From Chimonanthus salicifolius (Eukaryota > Streptophyta > Magnoliopsida > Laurales > Calycanthaceae): a stretch of 64,000 nucleotides of DNA. The stretch's first letter is position 1. The number at the start of each line of letters is the position of its first letter. Position numbers and translations under genes: made by a program. Shown here piece after piece: positions 22,689 to 34,865 of the stretch. The stretch is taken from positions 24,769,746-24,833,745 of the forward strand of contig CM023535.1 in assembly GCA_013350335.1 (NCBI GenBank), read 5' to 3'. A model generated the notes under the pieces. The model was not told where the DNA came from and did no database searches. It worked only from the letters and a program-made list of their open reading frames with translations.

Positions 22689-25141
22689 TGAGACATGAAA
22701 AATTACATTTTTACCCCTAATTATTAGGCTAGTTAGCCTTCAATTTTGTATATATTAGTTACAATTAATGTTGTTTGCTAGTTTTGTAGATAAATTTGGA
22801 AAGTACATGAAAATCAATCAAAACCAGTCATAAATTGCAAGTTTTGTGCTTAAATTGGAAGACCTAGAATTTTAATAATTAAATTTTGACCACTTTTAGA
22901 ATTTTTAATGTAAATTGGTTAATATTGATCCAATTATGAGAGTCTAGATTAAATCAATATTTTTAGATTTTAAGTGGTGAATTAATTATTTAATTCTAGA
23001 AGAGGAAAGCTGCAATCAAAGGCCAAAGTCTGAATTTCAAATCAATGGGCCATAGATCCACTCTAAATGGGTCAAGCTATGCTCCACATGTCAAGCATTG
23101 GGCCAAACTCAAGCAGTCCATGCGCATATCACAGTTGGGCCAGGTCATTGTGCAAGTCCAAGTCCAAGTCCAGCAAGCCCAAATTCAAGTTCAAGAGCTC
23201 AAGTCCAAAGTGTCTATTTTGAAGCCCAATTACCCAGACCCAATCCAAAGCCCATATTCAAATCCACCATAAACCCTAAGTCCACACACCAAGCCTTTCC
23301 TTTCTCCTTGTCATCCACACCATCCACTTATCATCTTAAATCCAGACCCATTTCATACAAAAATTTAAGTAAAACCTAGAGTCACTTTTCCATATCCAAT
23401 GCATTCATTCATCATATTAGATCTAGGTCATCTAATTCATTTATCATATAGATCAACCTTAGAATCATAATCATTCATAAATCATTTCATCATTTTCATA
23501 GTTAATCTTAGCCATCCATTAGCTAACCATTAGATAGATCCCATTCAATCACAACCATTCATGCATTAAAACCCTAGAAGTCTTGCTAGCATCCACACGA
23601 TTTTTCCACATGTACAGACACTCCACATGATTTTTGCAACTAAAATCTCTCCATGAACTTGACCTAAAATCCATCCAGATTCATTCACAAATCACCAACA
23701 CCTCATTAATCTCAATCTTTCCAACCCATATAGGATTTTAACAAATCCAAAACACCTCATGCACATATTACTAGTCAACACTAGGCCATGTCATCTACTT
23801 CATCTCATCCACTCATTCATGTTAGCTTTAGATCTTAACCATCCATGCATTGCATTTATTTAAATCATAAAACCTTATATCTCCTTAGCAAACTTCGATC
23901 CTACCCTATTTTCTCTCCTAAATCCCAATCTTTTCTCCACTCCTTTGCTTAGCCACCCTAAATTCGTATAACCCTAGGAAGCCCTAAGTTTTGAACTTCA
24001 AATCCAATCCATCCAGTTTTAAATAAGATCCAATCCAAGTCTTTCATTCATCAACCTAAACCAAGATTTAATCTCCACCCTTCATTCCAATCCCAACTTC
24101 TACAAATACCCCATTAACCCAATGTAAAAATCAAATTTGATCAAGAGTTCAAGAGGACCAAAGATTGGTGAAGAAAAACAAGAAGACAAGTAGCATCATT
24201 CGAATTTTACAAGTGAGCAATCAATTGTAATTTTTATTTTTATTTATTTGTCTTTCTTATATTTATTTCTCAAAATTCTTGTACTTTAATTCTTTCATTA
24301 AATAAATATAAGATAAGCTCTTAGAACCCTGAAACATTCAATTTTCAGATTTCTTTTATGATTGTTTAGATTTAATTTTAAAGTTTGTATTCTTTGTTTA
24401 TTTAATTGGACATGAAATAGTTAGAACTTAGGTTGTAAATGTTGAATCTAAGTTACTAAGGTTTAATTATTTAAATTAAAGTTTATGAGTTTTTAACTTT
24501 GATGATGAGCATGAATTGAAGTTTGGATTTTTACGTAAATTTCATATTCAAATCTTATATTTATTTATTTATCTTGGGCGATGAATGATCTATTCCACTA
24601 CCACCTTTTAAATTATGCATTGTTCGGTCATTTACTTTATTTGTTTATTTTATTTCCTATTTTATTTTATTTTATTAGTTGTTCAAATTAATGAATCTGG
24701 TTGTTTGTTGTAAACTCAATCTTATTATGTAGTTTAATTATTGTAAATTTTATGTGTAAATTCATTCTCCTTTTAACAAGATTCTTTATTCTTTAACTAG
24801 GAATGGACTTATAATTATTTTATTCTTAACCTTGTAACTTTAAATGGAGATAAGGACTATTTAATTTTCACCATTATTAAAAATAAACAGACGTTCAATG
24901 GATCTAATTAGGAATTGTAAATATGGTTTTAAAATTTTGCTTCCTTTAAATCTAAGTTAACTAAAAATTCTATGTTAATTCTATTTCACTTATCATATCT
25001 TTTTAAAAGGGATATCAATTTAATTTATTTGATTTAAACATATACTTTGTGATTTCCTTTGGGTTCGACCTCGCACTCATATGTTATACTATTTAATTGG
25101 TTTGTACGCTTACGAGTAGTAAATGTAAGATATGCTTAACA
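22689..25141 (+). repeat. 5' LTR of Gypsy element B
   Basis: This 2,453-bp LTR starts TGAGACATG and ends CTTAACA. It is followed by the PBS at 25,151-25,168. It shares its start with LTR E (minus strand, 36,445-38,667), which is its closest relative in the window. No matching 3' LTR in plus orientation was found. Confidence 0.7.
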
Positions 25142-25150
25142 ACAAGTTTT

Positions 25151-25168
25151 TGGTGCCGTTACCGGGGA
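25151..25168 (+). other. Primer-binding site of element B, tRNA-Asp type
   Basis: TGGTGCCGTTACCGGGGA lies ten bases after the LTR. It differs from the complement of the tRNA-Asp 3' end at two places, as expected from transitions in an old copy. Confidence 0.7.
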
Positions 25169-26491
25169 AATCAAATCAAATAAATAAATTGAGAACCATT
25201 AAAATTATATGTTTTATGAAAGATTATTATTTTTATAATATTTTTATTTTAGGTAACTCTTTAAAATTGGAAATTTCTATTCTTGGAAAGTTTCCTTTAA
25301 TCAGAGATTTTTGAAAATATCAATATTTTAGAATTAATCTATTTTTGGAAAGTTGCTAAATTTTGAAACTTCTATAATTAGAATTTTCTAATTTTAGAGA
25401 TCTTCTAATTTATTAGTTTGCTCCTTTAGCAAAAAAAAATTCTAATCTTGGAATTTTTTATAACTTACTTTGGGAAACATTATTTTAGAAAAGTTTCTAT
25501 TTTTAGAAAAATCCATTTTTGGAAAATTCCTAAACTTAGAAATTTTCTAGATTTAGAAGTTTCATCTAACTTTTGAAAGATCCAATCATTGATTAAAGTG
25601 GTGAAACCAATCTTAAATTTTCATGATCTTGTCTCATTTAAAATTCTTGATTAAGTTGTAAATAATACATCTCCTTCACTAGTTGCAGTTTAGGAAAATG
25701 CATTTAGTTTAGGTTCATGCATTCTTTGATTTAGACTCTAGGCCAAGGCTTGTATGTGTTGTTTTGCAGGTTTTTAAATGCGCACTTAAAAATTGCTTGA
25801 AAATATGCATATTAGGCTAAAGTGAGTGCCTAATCACCTTCTTTTGATTTTACTTTGCGCATGCATTCATATAGAAATTTTTTTTTAGGGTGTTCTTTCC
25901 TTCTATTTAATTGATTTCCACATTTAAATTTCTCATGCATTTAGGATGTTGGTATTCATGCATTAGGGTAGATTTGTTTTATTATTGTTTGCATATTTGC
26001 TTGAATGTTGTATGGTAAATTAGGATTGCATTCTTCACAATATCTATAAAAACAAGATAGCAAAATTGTTCATGTATCTCCTAAATAAAATCAATTTAGG
26101 AACCATTAGGATTAGTTTTTAGGGTTACATGCTCATTAGGAATATTTTCAAACTAAATCAATTTTTGTAACCAATGAATAGTTTATCTTCAAAAATGGTG
26201 TCTAAAGCTAGTTCTGTCACCAAGGCATGAGGTTGAGCACGTCTAAGGATAAGTTGGGACGAGATGTCATTTGTGCTTCCCCATTTACTTGGGAACTTAC
26301 CTGGCCATCTTGTGGTTAAACTCTCATTGGAGACTTACATTATTTAGATAGAAAATTAGGAGTAAGGACTAGTTTTTAGGATCCCTTTTTATAACCCAAT
26401 AAAAATTCAATTGTATTAGAGCAATTTCAATCTTAGATTTTAGGCATATTTTGTGTGTTATTTGGTTGAGCGTGAATGATCGTGTCTGTGT
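25169..26491 (+). mobile_element. Leader of element B
   Basis: AT-rich untranslated leader with many TTTAGAAATTTTC-like words. Its later part (26,100-26,480) matches the leaders of A (15,605-15,900) and C (32,240-32,600), including a conserved block with ACTTACCTGG and GTGGTTAAACTCTCAT. No gene is seen. Confidence 0.55.
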
Positions 26492-27290
26492 ATGCCTCGT
26501 TGGTCACGTAATTCTTCCAATCGCATGGTTCTAGTTACAGTGCCCGTCAATTCACTGATTGTTGCGTCTGGAGCCCAGTCAGGCTCAGTCTTAGACATAA
26601 ACAGTGCACCACCATCACCATCACCAACATCATCATCACTTAGAATGCCTGAAGAACCTGGAAATGCGAAAACTCTTCGAGATCACTTTTCATCGATCAT
26701 AGCTGATACACCATCCAGTGTAGTCATCCCACCAACCAATGCAGCCTGTGAAATTAAGCCAGCTCTTCTACATCTTTTACCTTCATTCTATGGTTTTGAT
26801 CGTGATGATCCATACCTACATGTCAAAGAATTCTTAAAGATTCATGCCACCATTAAAATTCAAAATGTCACTAAAGAAGCTATTAAACTTTTGCCTATTT
26901 CCTTTTTCTCTCAAATAAAAAATGAAGTCATGGTTGAACTCGTTGCCTGCAAATTCCATCAGAACATGGGATCAATTGGTTAAAAAATTATTGAATAAAT
27001 TTTTCAACATTTCTAAAACAAACGTCCTCAATAAGGAAATTTCAAATTATGGACAGAAAGAGGGTGAACAATTCTCAGAATCGTGGGAAAGATTCAAGGA
27101 TACATTGAGCAAATGTCCTCATCATGGTTTTGAAACTTGGAGACTCGTGCAATTTTTTAATGATGACTTAACCACATCTAGCAATACTTTAGTCGAGTCT
27201 ATGAAAAATGGGGCATTTTTTGAACAAAACGAAAATGAAGGAGGGAATTTCTTTGAAAGTTTAGCAGAAAATTCTCAACGATGAGATTTC
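26492..27290 (+). pseudogene. Tat/Athila-type gag, N-terminal part (broken)
   Basis: The ATG at 26,492 opens a frame of 163 codons. A frameshift near 26,925 moves the match to the next frame (to 27,284). The pattern is that of the retrotransposon gag family (PF03732-type): FYGFDRDDPYLHVKEF at about 26,790, then a WLNSLPANSIRTWDQL stretch at about 26,928 and EQFSESWERFKDTLSKCPHH at about 27,068. Gag forms the particle core. A stop at 27,282-27,284 stands where a Trp is usual, so a TGG-to-TGA change is likely. The gene continues after element D with the zinc knuckle at 31,225. Confidence 0.78.
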
Positions 27291-27305
27291 TCTAAAAATG
27301 ATAGT

Positions 27306-28722
27306 TAAAAAAAAACACACAAAAGTGTATCCCCCCAATACCCCCAAACTTAAATTGAACATTATCATCAATATTCCCTAATCTATAGTGATCAGTTGCA
27401 AATTAGAAGTAAATATCAGAGACGTACAACTAAAATTCAAAAAATACCTGAGATGGCTCTCTATATTCAAAACCCGCAAAAACAAATAGATAACAAAAAC
27501 ACAAACAACAACAAAGACTCTAGAGTGATACAAAAAGATAAAAACTAACTCAACAAAAATTAAAACTTAAATTAAACTAACAAACTAACAACCGACACAC
27601 AAACACTAGATAGACTCACAATTAGAAAAACTAATATCCTTTTTTTTTTTAATTTATGCAACCTAATCTAACAATGCAATACTCAAAGCAAATATGCAAA
27701 ATATAATCAAACAACTAGACTAATGCATGAAACTAATATCCTAATATGCATGATCAAATTAAATATCCACTTTTTTTGTTTTTTTTTAATGCAAAATAAA
27801 TGCAAACACGCTAAGAAAATCTATATAAATGCATGAAAAAATAAAAATTTAAAGAAAATGGTTCAGGCAGTTACATTGGGCTGTGGTACTTTCTGAAAAT
27901 TGTAGAGTGTGCGATAAAAATCCCTGCAAAATAAAACATCACAAACTTTGATAAGATTCTAAATCTCATAAAAAATACATGAAACCTATTCTAAATACAA
28001 TTTCCTAATGTTATAAGTAGTGGAGGAAATTAAATAATTGGAACCTAATTAAGGATTCTAAAATATTTTAAGACCATAACAAATTTTAAATTAGCATCCA
28101 CCATATTAATAAAAATTAGAATTTCAAGTTTAAGAATAATCCATTTAAAATCCAAAATTGTTCCATGATTTTTTTTTAAATTAGACATTGTTTTTGGAAC
28201 CTTCCAAATTTAATTGAGGGTCTTAAATTTAAAAAATTATCAGGTTAAAAACTATCCAAAATTAGATGTTATAAAAAATTAGACACCTTCTAAAACTAGC
28301 AATTCCTAAAATTAGACAACTTTGAAACTTTCTATAGACAGAAATTCCAAAATTAAACTTCCCAATTTAGATCTATTTTTTAAAAATAGAATGTGAATAA
28401 ATTAAATTAAAATTCTATGATTAGAAAATTCTAAAAAGAAAAACTATCTAGTTTGGGAAATTTCTACAAATAGGAATTTCCAAAAATAACTAGTTTCTAA
28501 ATTTAGCAGTAATTCCAAGTTTAGATAATTTATAGATTTTTTGTTCTAGAAATTTCCAATTTAAGTAACCTTCTAAAATTAGAGTTTCTAAAAAAAATAG
28601 AAACTTCTTATTTTAAAAGAGTTGTCAAAAATATAAATTTTCTAAAATTAACATTATTTTCGAAAATACATGATTCAAATGGCAATTTTCTATATTCCCC
28701 GACAATGGGCCCAAAAACTTGT
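27306..28722 (-). mobile_element. Interior of minus-strand Gypsy element D (partial)
   Basis: On the minus strand a PBS-like TGGGCCCATTGTCGGGGA (28,696-28,713) follows LTR D, then an AT-rich leader. Then comes a short conserved word AAGTTTGGGGGTATTGGGG near 27,330-27,350, which in elements A and C lies after the coding part. Coding sequence is absent and the element ends at about 27,306 without a 3' LTR. It is thus truncated, and it interrupts the gag of element B. Confidence 0.55.
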
Positions 28723-31224
28723 TGTGTTTTAAACTTATACTCACAAGCGCACGAATCATTTATAATATAGCTTAGCAGTACAATGTCGAACCCATCAGAA
28801 CTCAGGAAAATATATCCATGAAAAACACACCATTGAATTATATTTTAAGAAATTTAGAAAATCATAAAAATAAATCTTAAATATGGAATTATTTCTCAAA
28901 ACTAGGAAAATTAATTTTAATTTAGAAATATTGTAAAAATAGAAAATAAAGATCAAAATTAGAAGCACCATCTAAAAATAGAATTTAACAATTAAAAAGA
29001 TCTAATTTTAATGGAAAATAAAAATTTACCTAAATTCAATTAAGATGGTGGATTGAATCTAAAAATTATAAATAATCTTAACCCAAATTAGAACACAAAA
29101 TTAAGATGCAATTAATTTATTACCATCCTAGTTCCCAATTTTTCAAGAGTTTGTATTTATAAGCAAAAGAAACAAAAATAACATCTAAATTATATATTTA
29201 CAGTGGGATTGGATCAACGAATTAAGGAGGATTTATTTCCATATTTTAAAAATAAAATCCAAACCTTTGCTATGGAGCTCACATTTATTAGTGGTCATTA
29301 ATTCAAAATTTTCATTCATAAGCAATCTAATTAAGAAAAACATGAGTTTCATTAATTAAGAATTAATCAAAATAAACCTGGGCTTAGAAAGAATTCAACA
29401 TAAAATCCCAATTCTAAAATTCTTTACCTACTCTTAAAAGAGTCTTAGAATGAAAAATTAAGGTTCTAGACTTTCCCAAAATTCAATGTTCAAATTGATA
29501 ATTCTGCCATTAAATCTAAACATGCAATCTTAAGAATATTGAAAATCAAATAAAATCATCACAATTAACAAACATTAAATGGAAAACCATAAATCTAATT
29601 CAATGTATTGAATTTATTAATAAAATAAAGAAATAAGAATTACATAGCCATGGAATATAAAGATGGAGAATACGAGAAAAATAATTAAGGAAAAATAAAA
29701 AAATCCAACCTTAAACCCTTGTAGAATCGAATTTCTTTAATCTCATCTCCTTCTCCCATCTTCTTTTCCTCCTCTCTATTCTCTCCAAAATTTACAGGGG
29801 ACCTCAATTTATAATGTTTGGGAGAGATATTATTGGCAAGCAGTGTGGGTCCCAATTTACTTCAGCCGATTGTTTATTCTTAGCATGGTACGGCCGACTC
29901 TCCTATTATTTCTTTCTCCATTACACAGCAACATCACTTTTATTAATGTATTTTCTATTTTCAGTTCAGTCGCATCTGGTTCTATCTATTTCCACCGTCC
30001 CTCCTTCTATTCTTTTATTTTCTCAATCAGCGATCACACTCCTTCGATCCTTGCTGTACACGATTCTTATGTTGTCTCTACTGATCGATGCAGCCATGAT
30101 GATGTTGCCTTGTTTATTGTTGTTCACAACTTGAAGGTGTTGTTGTCCTTAAGAGATCAGAGATGAAGCATACTTTCAATTGTTTGTTGATTTTTGCTTC
30201 CCGATGCCTTTGTATTTGCTGGCTGGTTTGGCTGTTTGATGTACTGTTACTCTCTGCTTCAAGAAGACACTGATGCATCAATGGTTTGCTGCTTCTTTTC
30301 AATTTGCTGAATTAATTTAAATAGTTCTCCCTTCTGAAGACCAACCAGTGAATCAACCTTTATTTGAGATCAGCGTGTGCAACACTTTCTTTCTTTTATC
30401 TCTATTTCTTTTTTTCTTAATCTTCATCTCTGCTGATACATACTGCTACCTTTTGATCTTCTTATCTCTGGCCTTCATCTTGTTGTGCCATGGAAACTGT
30501 TAATGTCACTGCTGATTTCTGTTGTATACAGGAACTAGTTGCTAGGAGAGTTCACAACGCCTACTATTACTGGAACCTTATCAAGCAAGCGATTCATCTC
30601 CTCAGGTAATTCAAGAATAGCTTGATTAGACTTTGCACCTACAACTAGTGTTGTTCCATCTTTGCACCTACGCCTACTACAAATTGCATCTTCTATGATA
30701 ATTTTTATTCCATCAATTTATGTGGGAAGCTTGGAGCTGGGCTTTTCTTGTATGAACTTTGGCCTACTTCTTTCATCAATTTTTTCATTGATTTTTGATC
30801 CACATGTACTTAATCATCATGGCTTGGGCTTCAAAATTTATAGTCAATTTCATTTTAGATTTTCTTCTTTTCTTCGGTCTTCAATTGACTTCATGGAATT
30901 TATAGTATTTTCAATTAGTATTTCACCACTGAACATTGACTTCTAAAATGTATTGAATTAACCCAAACTCTCAAACTGGATTTGGATTAATCGGCTCACA
31001 ATAAAACCATAAAATTGTGACAATATTTATTAAAAATTCACATTTTCCAAAAGTAGCATTTTAAGCCCAAAATTTCCACTTTCTCACATTTATCTTCTTG
31101 TATCTTGTATTTTCCTGTATTTTCTGCAACACTCTCAAATTCCAATTAATAATATTAAAAACACACAAAACAAGGGCTAACTAGTCCAATATCCAGGGGG
31201 AAAATAGTCAATTTCCTGTGTACA
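28723..31224 (-). repeat. LTR of element D (minus strand)
   Basis: On the minus strand this about 2.5-kb LTR starts TGTACACAGG at 31,224 and ends next to the PBS at 28,723. The start has the family word GACTATTTTCCCCCTGG and GGACTAGTTAGCC. Flanking bases show no clear TSD. Open frames inside it (for example 29,814-30,166 and 30,662-30,946) carry no family signature. Confidence 0.6.
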
Positions 31225-31664
31225 TCAAGGGCAAACCTCTAAGAGAGGAGGTTTGTATGAAGTTAGCACTAACTTTGACGTTAAGCTTGCAATTGCAAAC
31301 CCTGAAGAAAAAGATAGATCCATTAGCAATAACTCAAGTAATAAATCCACCATTAGGATTGAACAATGAGGTTTGCGCGTTGTGTTCGAACCTTGGACAC
31401 ACTGCTCAAAACTGTCCATCCTTAGCTTCAAATGCTAAGTGCCCAACCGATTAGGTCAATGCACTCAATAATTTTGGAAAACAGTAAAGAACCCCATTTT
31501 ATGCCACGTACAATCCTAACTGGCGTAATCATCCAAATTCCTCTTGGCGGCAAAATCAACCTCTAAATAATGGACTCCCTCAATATCAAAATCAACCATA
31601 TCAACCACCTCAAAATCAGCAATTTCATCCATCCCAGCCAAATCAGTCATATCAATCTAATCCA
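31225..31664 (+). pseudogene. Gag zinc-knuckle part of element B (broken)
   Basis: The gag of element B resumes here. An open frame to 31,454 has the CCHC knuckle C-x2-C-x4-H-x4-C (CALCSNLGHTAQNC, about 31,376-31,417), typical of Tat/Athila gag. Downstream is the usual WRNHPNSSW stretch (about 31,521-31,547) and a Gln/Pro-rich tail (31,560-31,660), in another frame. The rest of pol is absent: the minus-strand LTR E begins at 31,665. Confidence 0.72.
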
Positions 31665-31783
31665 TGTCATTTATTACTCGCAAGCGCATGAACCAATTAA
31701 ATAGTATAGCATATGAGTGCGAGGTTGAACCCAAAGAAAATCACAAAATATATGCTTAAATCAAATAAATTAAATTGATTAGT
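31665..31783 (-). repeat. LTR E, distal end (minus strand)
   Basis: On the minus strand this is the last about 119 bases of an LTR like that of element B (25,025-25,141), including GGTTCATGCGCTTGCGAGTAA. The rest of the LTR continues at 36,445 after element C. About 100 bases between the two pieces are lost. Confidence 0.6.
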
Positions 31784-32630
31784 ATCATGCATTTTATTTT
31801 ATTTATTTATTTGAATCAGAATCTTCACCAAAGCTTTTGTTGTCTGTTTGCAGGAATTTTAATTACGCTGCGCTTAAAAATCGATGGAGATATGTACAAC
31901 AGGCTAAATCTTCACCAAAGCTTTAAATTGCGGGCTTAAAAAAAAATTGCTGAAAATACGCATAAAAGGCTAAGGTGAGTTTTTAATTTTTTTCTTTTTA
32001 TTTTATATATCTCATTCATTCATATAGATTTATTTAGGGTGTTCTTTATTATTGCTTGCATTTAATCTGTCCATGCACCTAGGTTGTTAGTATTCATGCA
32101 TTAGTTTAGATTGTTTTATTAATGTTTGCATATTTGTTTGAATGTTATATGGTAATTTAGGACTGCATTTTCACAATACTTAGAAAAATAAGATTAGTAA
32201 AATTGGTTCATGCATTTTCCTAATAAAATCAATTAACGAACCATTAGGCTAGATTTTAGGGTTTCATGCTCAATAGGAACCTTTTCAATCTAAATTAATT
32301 TTTGTAATCGGTGAATATTTTTTCTTCAATCATGGTGTCTAAGATTAGCTCTGTCACCAAGGTTTAAAGAGCCTAAGGATAAGTGGAAACTTAAGAAGAT
32401 GCCGTGTGCTCCTCCACTTACCTGGGAACTTACCTGGCCATGATTGTGGTTAAACTCTCATCGGAGACTTAGATTATTTGGAGAGAAAAGTAGGAGCCAG
32501 TTTAGAGACCTAGGTTAATTTAGGTTTTTATTTTTAATTTTAGGTCATTTATTTTGTATGAATTTGTTTTGGTCTTGTTTTTTCCTTGTTGGTGAAAATG
32601 AGTATTTAGAGACGCGATTCGACCAAGCAA

Positions 32631-33014
32631 TTGGTTAGAATTGAGTCTCCAAATTGTGAACATCCCGTCAGTCATCAATCCATTATTGACGACAGTAGGG
32701 CCTGTTGGGTCATGGCAATTTCAACGTTAGAAACTATATTAGAACCCAATCGTCGTAACCATGGTGAGGAGAGTCTGACCAATGGGGGCAAGAACCTAAT
32801 TCATGAGGGGAATGATGAGGTAAATCCTAGCTTTGAGGAGAATCCTATCCAGGACTTTCCTCCGTATGACATGAACAATCCATTGGATTTTACCAGATAT
32901 GTAGAACCGGGAGCGTACTTAAGAGCAAGATATTTTGCAAGCCCTCAATTTCTAAATGATCTACGTTCCATTATACCATTTCTTCCTTACATAGAGCCAC
33001 CCAAGTCACCATAA
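32631..33014 (+). CDS. Unknown 127-residue ORF in element C
   Basis: An intact frame of 127 codons lies where element B has gag. Its start region (about 32,600-32,700) still resembles the gag start of B at DNA level. The protein is acidic in the middle (NHGEESLTNGG, EGNDEVNPSFEENP) and Pro-rich at the end, with a DFTRYVEPGAYLRARYF stretch. I do not recognise a domain. It may be a captured or strongly diverged gag leader, or a chance frame in a non-autonomous element. Confidence 0.3.
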   Translation: MVRIESPNCEHPVSHQSIIDDSRACWVMAISTLETILEPNRRNHGEESLTNGGKNLIHEGNDEVNPSFEENPIQDFPPYDMNNPLDFTRYVEPGAYLRARYFASPQFLNDLRSIIPFLPYIEPPKSP

Positions 33015-34684
33015 TCACCATCTTAGGTCAATTGTTGTGTCCGGCAGTCTAGAGTCAGTCTAGTTTAGGATTTTTGTTTTAGGTCCATTATGAGTGAACC
33101 CTTTTAAATACACTTGAACTTTAATTAACACTGTTCCAAAAAAAAATCTAATTTACACCCAATCACTGTGGATTAATAAACATTGAGGACAATGTCAAAT
33201 CTAAGTTTAGGAGTATCAAAATGGGATACACTAGTTGAGTCCAATAAAAACAAATTGAGTCCACTAAAAGTTTTTGAGTCAAAAAAATAAATCAAGGGAA
33301 GAGTAAGTGAACACTGAGACTACCCCTTGTGAAAAAAAAAAAAAGATTTGTTGAGTCTAAGTGATTTTTCAGCATTAATAGATAAATAAAAATTTTCATA
33401 TCATACTTTTTCGATAAGATTTTTATAGAATTTATATTCGGAATAAATTTACACGGCCATGTTAAATTGAGTTAGAAAAGAAAAATTTTCATGAGTCTAG
33501 TAGTCAACAAAAGAATGCTAGTGGAGATTTAACCTAGTAAGCTTTAGAGCCTTTCAATTTTTCTGAGGGATTTAAGTCAATCCATTTTTCTTTCTGAAGC
33601 GCATCAAGTCGCTGTGGATCTCATCATTGTTCAATTTTGGTCATATCACTGAGAACGCCATTAAAATTGAGTTGGTACATTTGAAATTTTTTAGACTTTA
33701 TTTAAAACAAGGAAATCACTATATGAAACTTATGATATGATTTAGGCCATTTTTGGATCGTTTGAGCCTTCATGCCTACCTATTTTTTGTCAAAATTTAT
33801 CCTAATAGTTCCTAATTGAGCCTTTAAGTTAGCATATTTTCTTGATCAACCATATTTACCAAACTCAACTCCGATTTTGGAGTTTGAGCCTCATAAAAAA
33901 ATATATCTTGACCTATTCATAAAAAAGGTTAAAGATGACAAATATTGGGATGATACAAAAAAAAAAAAAACAAGGGCACAAGAAATTAAAAAAAAAAAGG
34001 GAACATCCTGATATCAAAACAAGGATGTGAAAAAAAAAAGATGAATATATTTTGAAAAGTGCTGAAAAGAGAAAAATAAAGGAAGAAATATCCCGTCATA
34101 TATCTTAAATACCTCTAACCTTTTGATCAAAATATTTATTCTTAGAGTCTTATTATCCTTCTTTGATATGACCCGGTCTTAAGCCTCGTTTCGTCTCATT
34201 AGAAAGTCCTATTGATCTTAAGTTGAAATATGGTATTTCATGTGGAGAATAAAGGAAGAAAAATGATGATGTATAACTCAATGTTCTCAGGAAAGTGGCA
34301 TCTATTCATGAGATCTAACAATTATTTTCTTTGTCATGTACTGTTTTTCTAATACATATGTGAGAAATTTTGAATTTGAATAAACAAACTCCGCTCACAT
34401 ATACCTTTGAGAGAAAATAACCCAACCTCTGAGCGTTAATCTTTCTGAGAGATATCTAGTGAGGTTTGAAGTCAAAGCGTATTTTTCGATGTTGAGTACG
34501 AAACTTGTGTCTATTTGGAAAAGAAAACTAAATTTAATATTGGCTAAGCACACACTACACTCCGAATATAAGTATTATAAAATAAATTTTGGAATCGTAT
34601 GATGTCTAAATCGTTATGAACTTGTTTTTGCCGAATCTGAAACTAAGACTATACAAAATTGATGTTTGTGGGTGTCATCACTGA

Positions 34685-34741
34685 AAGCCCTCACGAGACT
34701 ATAACTCGTCCACTAGGGGTAACCTAGGGATTTAAAGGCTT
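34685..34741 (+). ncRNA. Conserved tRNA-like fold in element C
   Basis: Same arms as in element A: closing AAGCC/GGCTT (34,685-34,689 with 34,737-34,741), hairpin ACGAG/CTCGT (34,693-34,697 with 34,705-34,709) and hairpin CTAGG/CCTAG (34,713-34,717 with 34,723-34,727). It lies about 125 bases before the 3' LTR; the copy in A lies about 180 bases before its LTR. Confidence 0.45.
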
Positions 34742-34865
34742 ATTGCATACGCTAAATGTAATCGAGAGTGTCAGTGAAAGTGGTGTAGATTAGGATTTGA
34801 ATGTCTAGTTTTTAGTTTTTTGTTTTTCTCAGGGACTAGCAAAATCTAAATTTGAGGGTATTTGT

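Larger units (their letters stand above)
31784..34865 (+). mobile_element. Interior of Gypsy element C (non-autonomous)
   Basis: It starts within a leader related to that of B, so the 5' LTR and PBS are missing. The leader block at 32,240-32,600 and the 3' part (33,030-34,865) match element A. Between them A has a gag remnant plus minisatellite, while C has a 127-codon frame. No pol domain is present. A purine-rich AAATTTGAGGG (about 34,848-34,858) precedes the 3' LTR. Confidence 0.62.

Noticed and set aside
29814..30166. Two overlapping frames of about 106 codons on the plus strand
   Set aside because: They run antisense in LTR D. No domain is seen, and both frames are open because of local composition.
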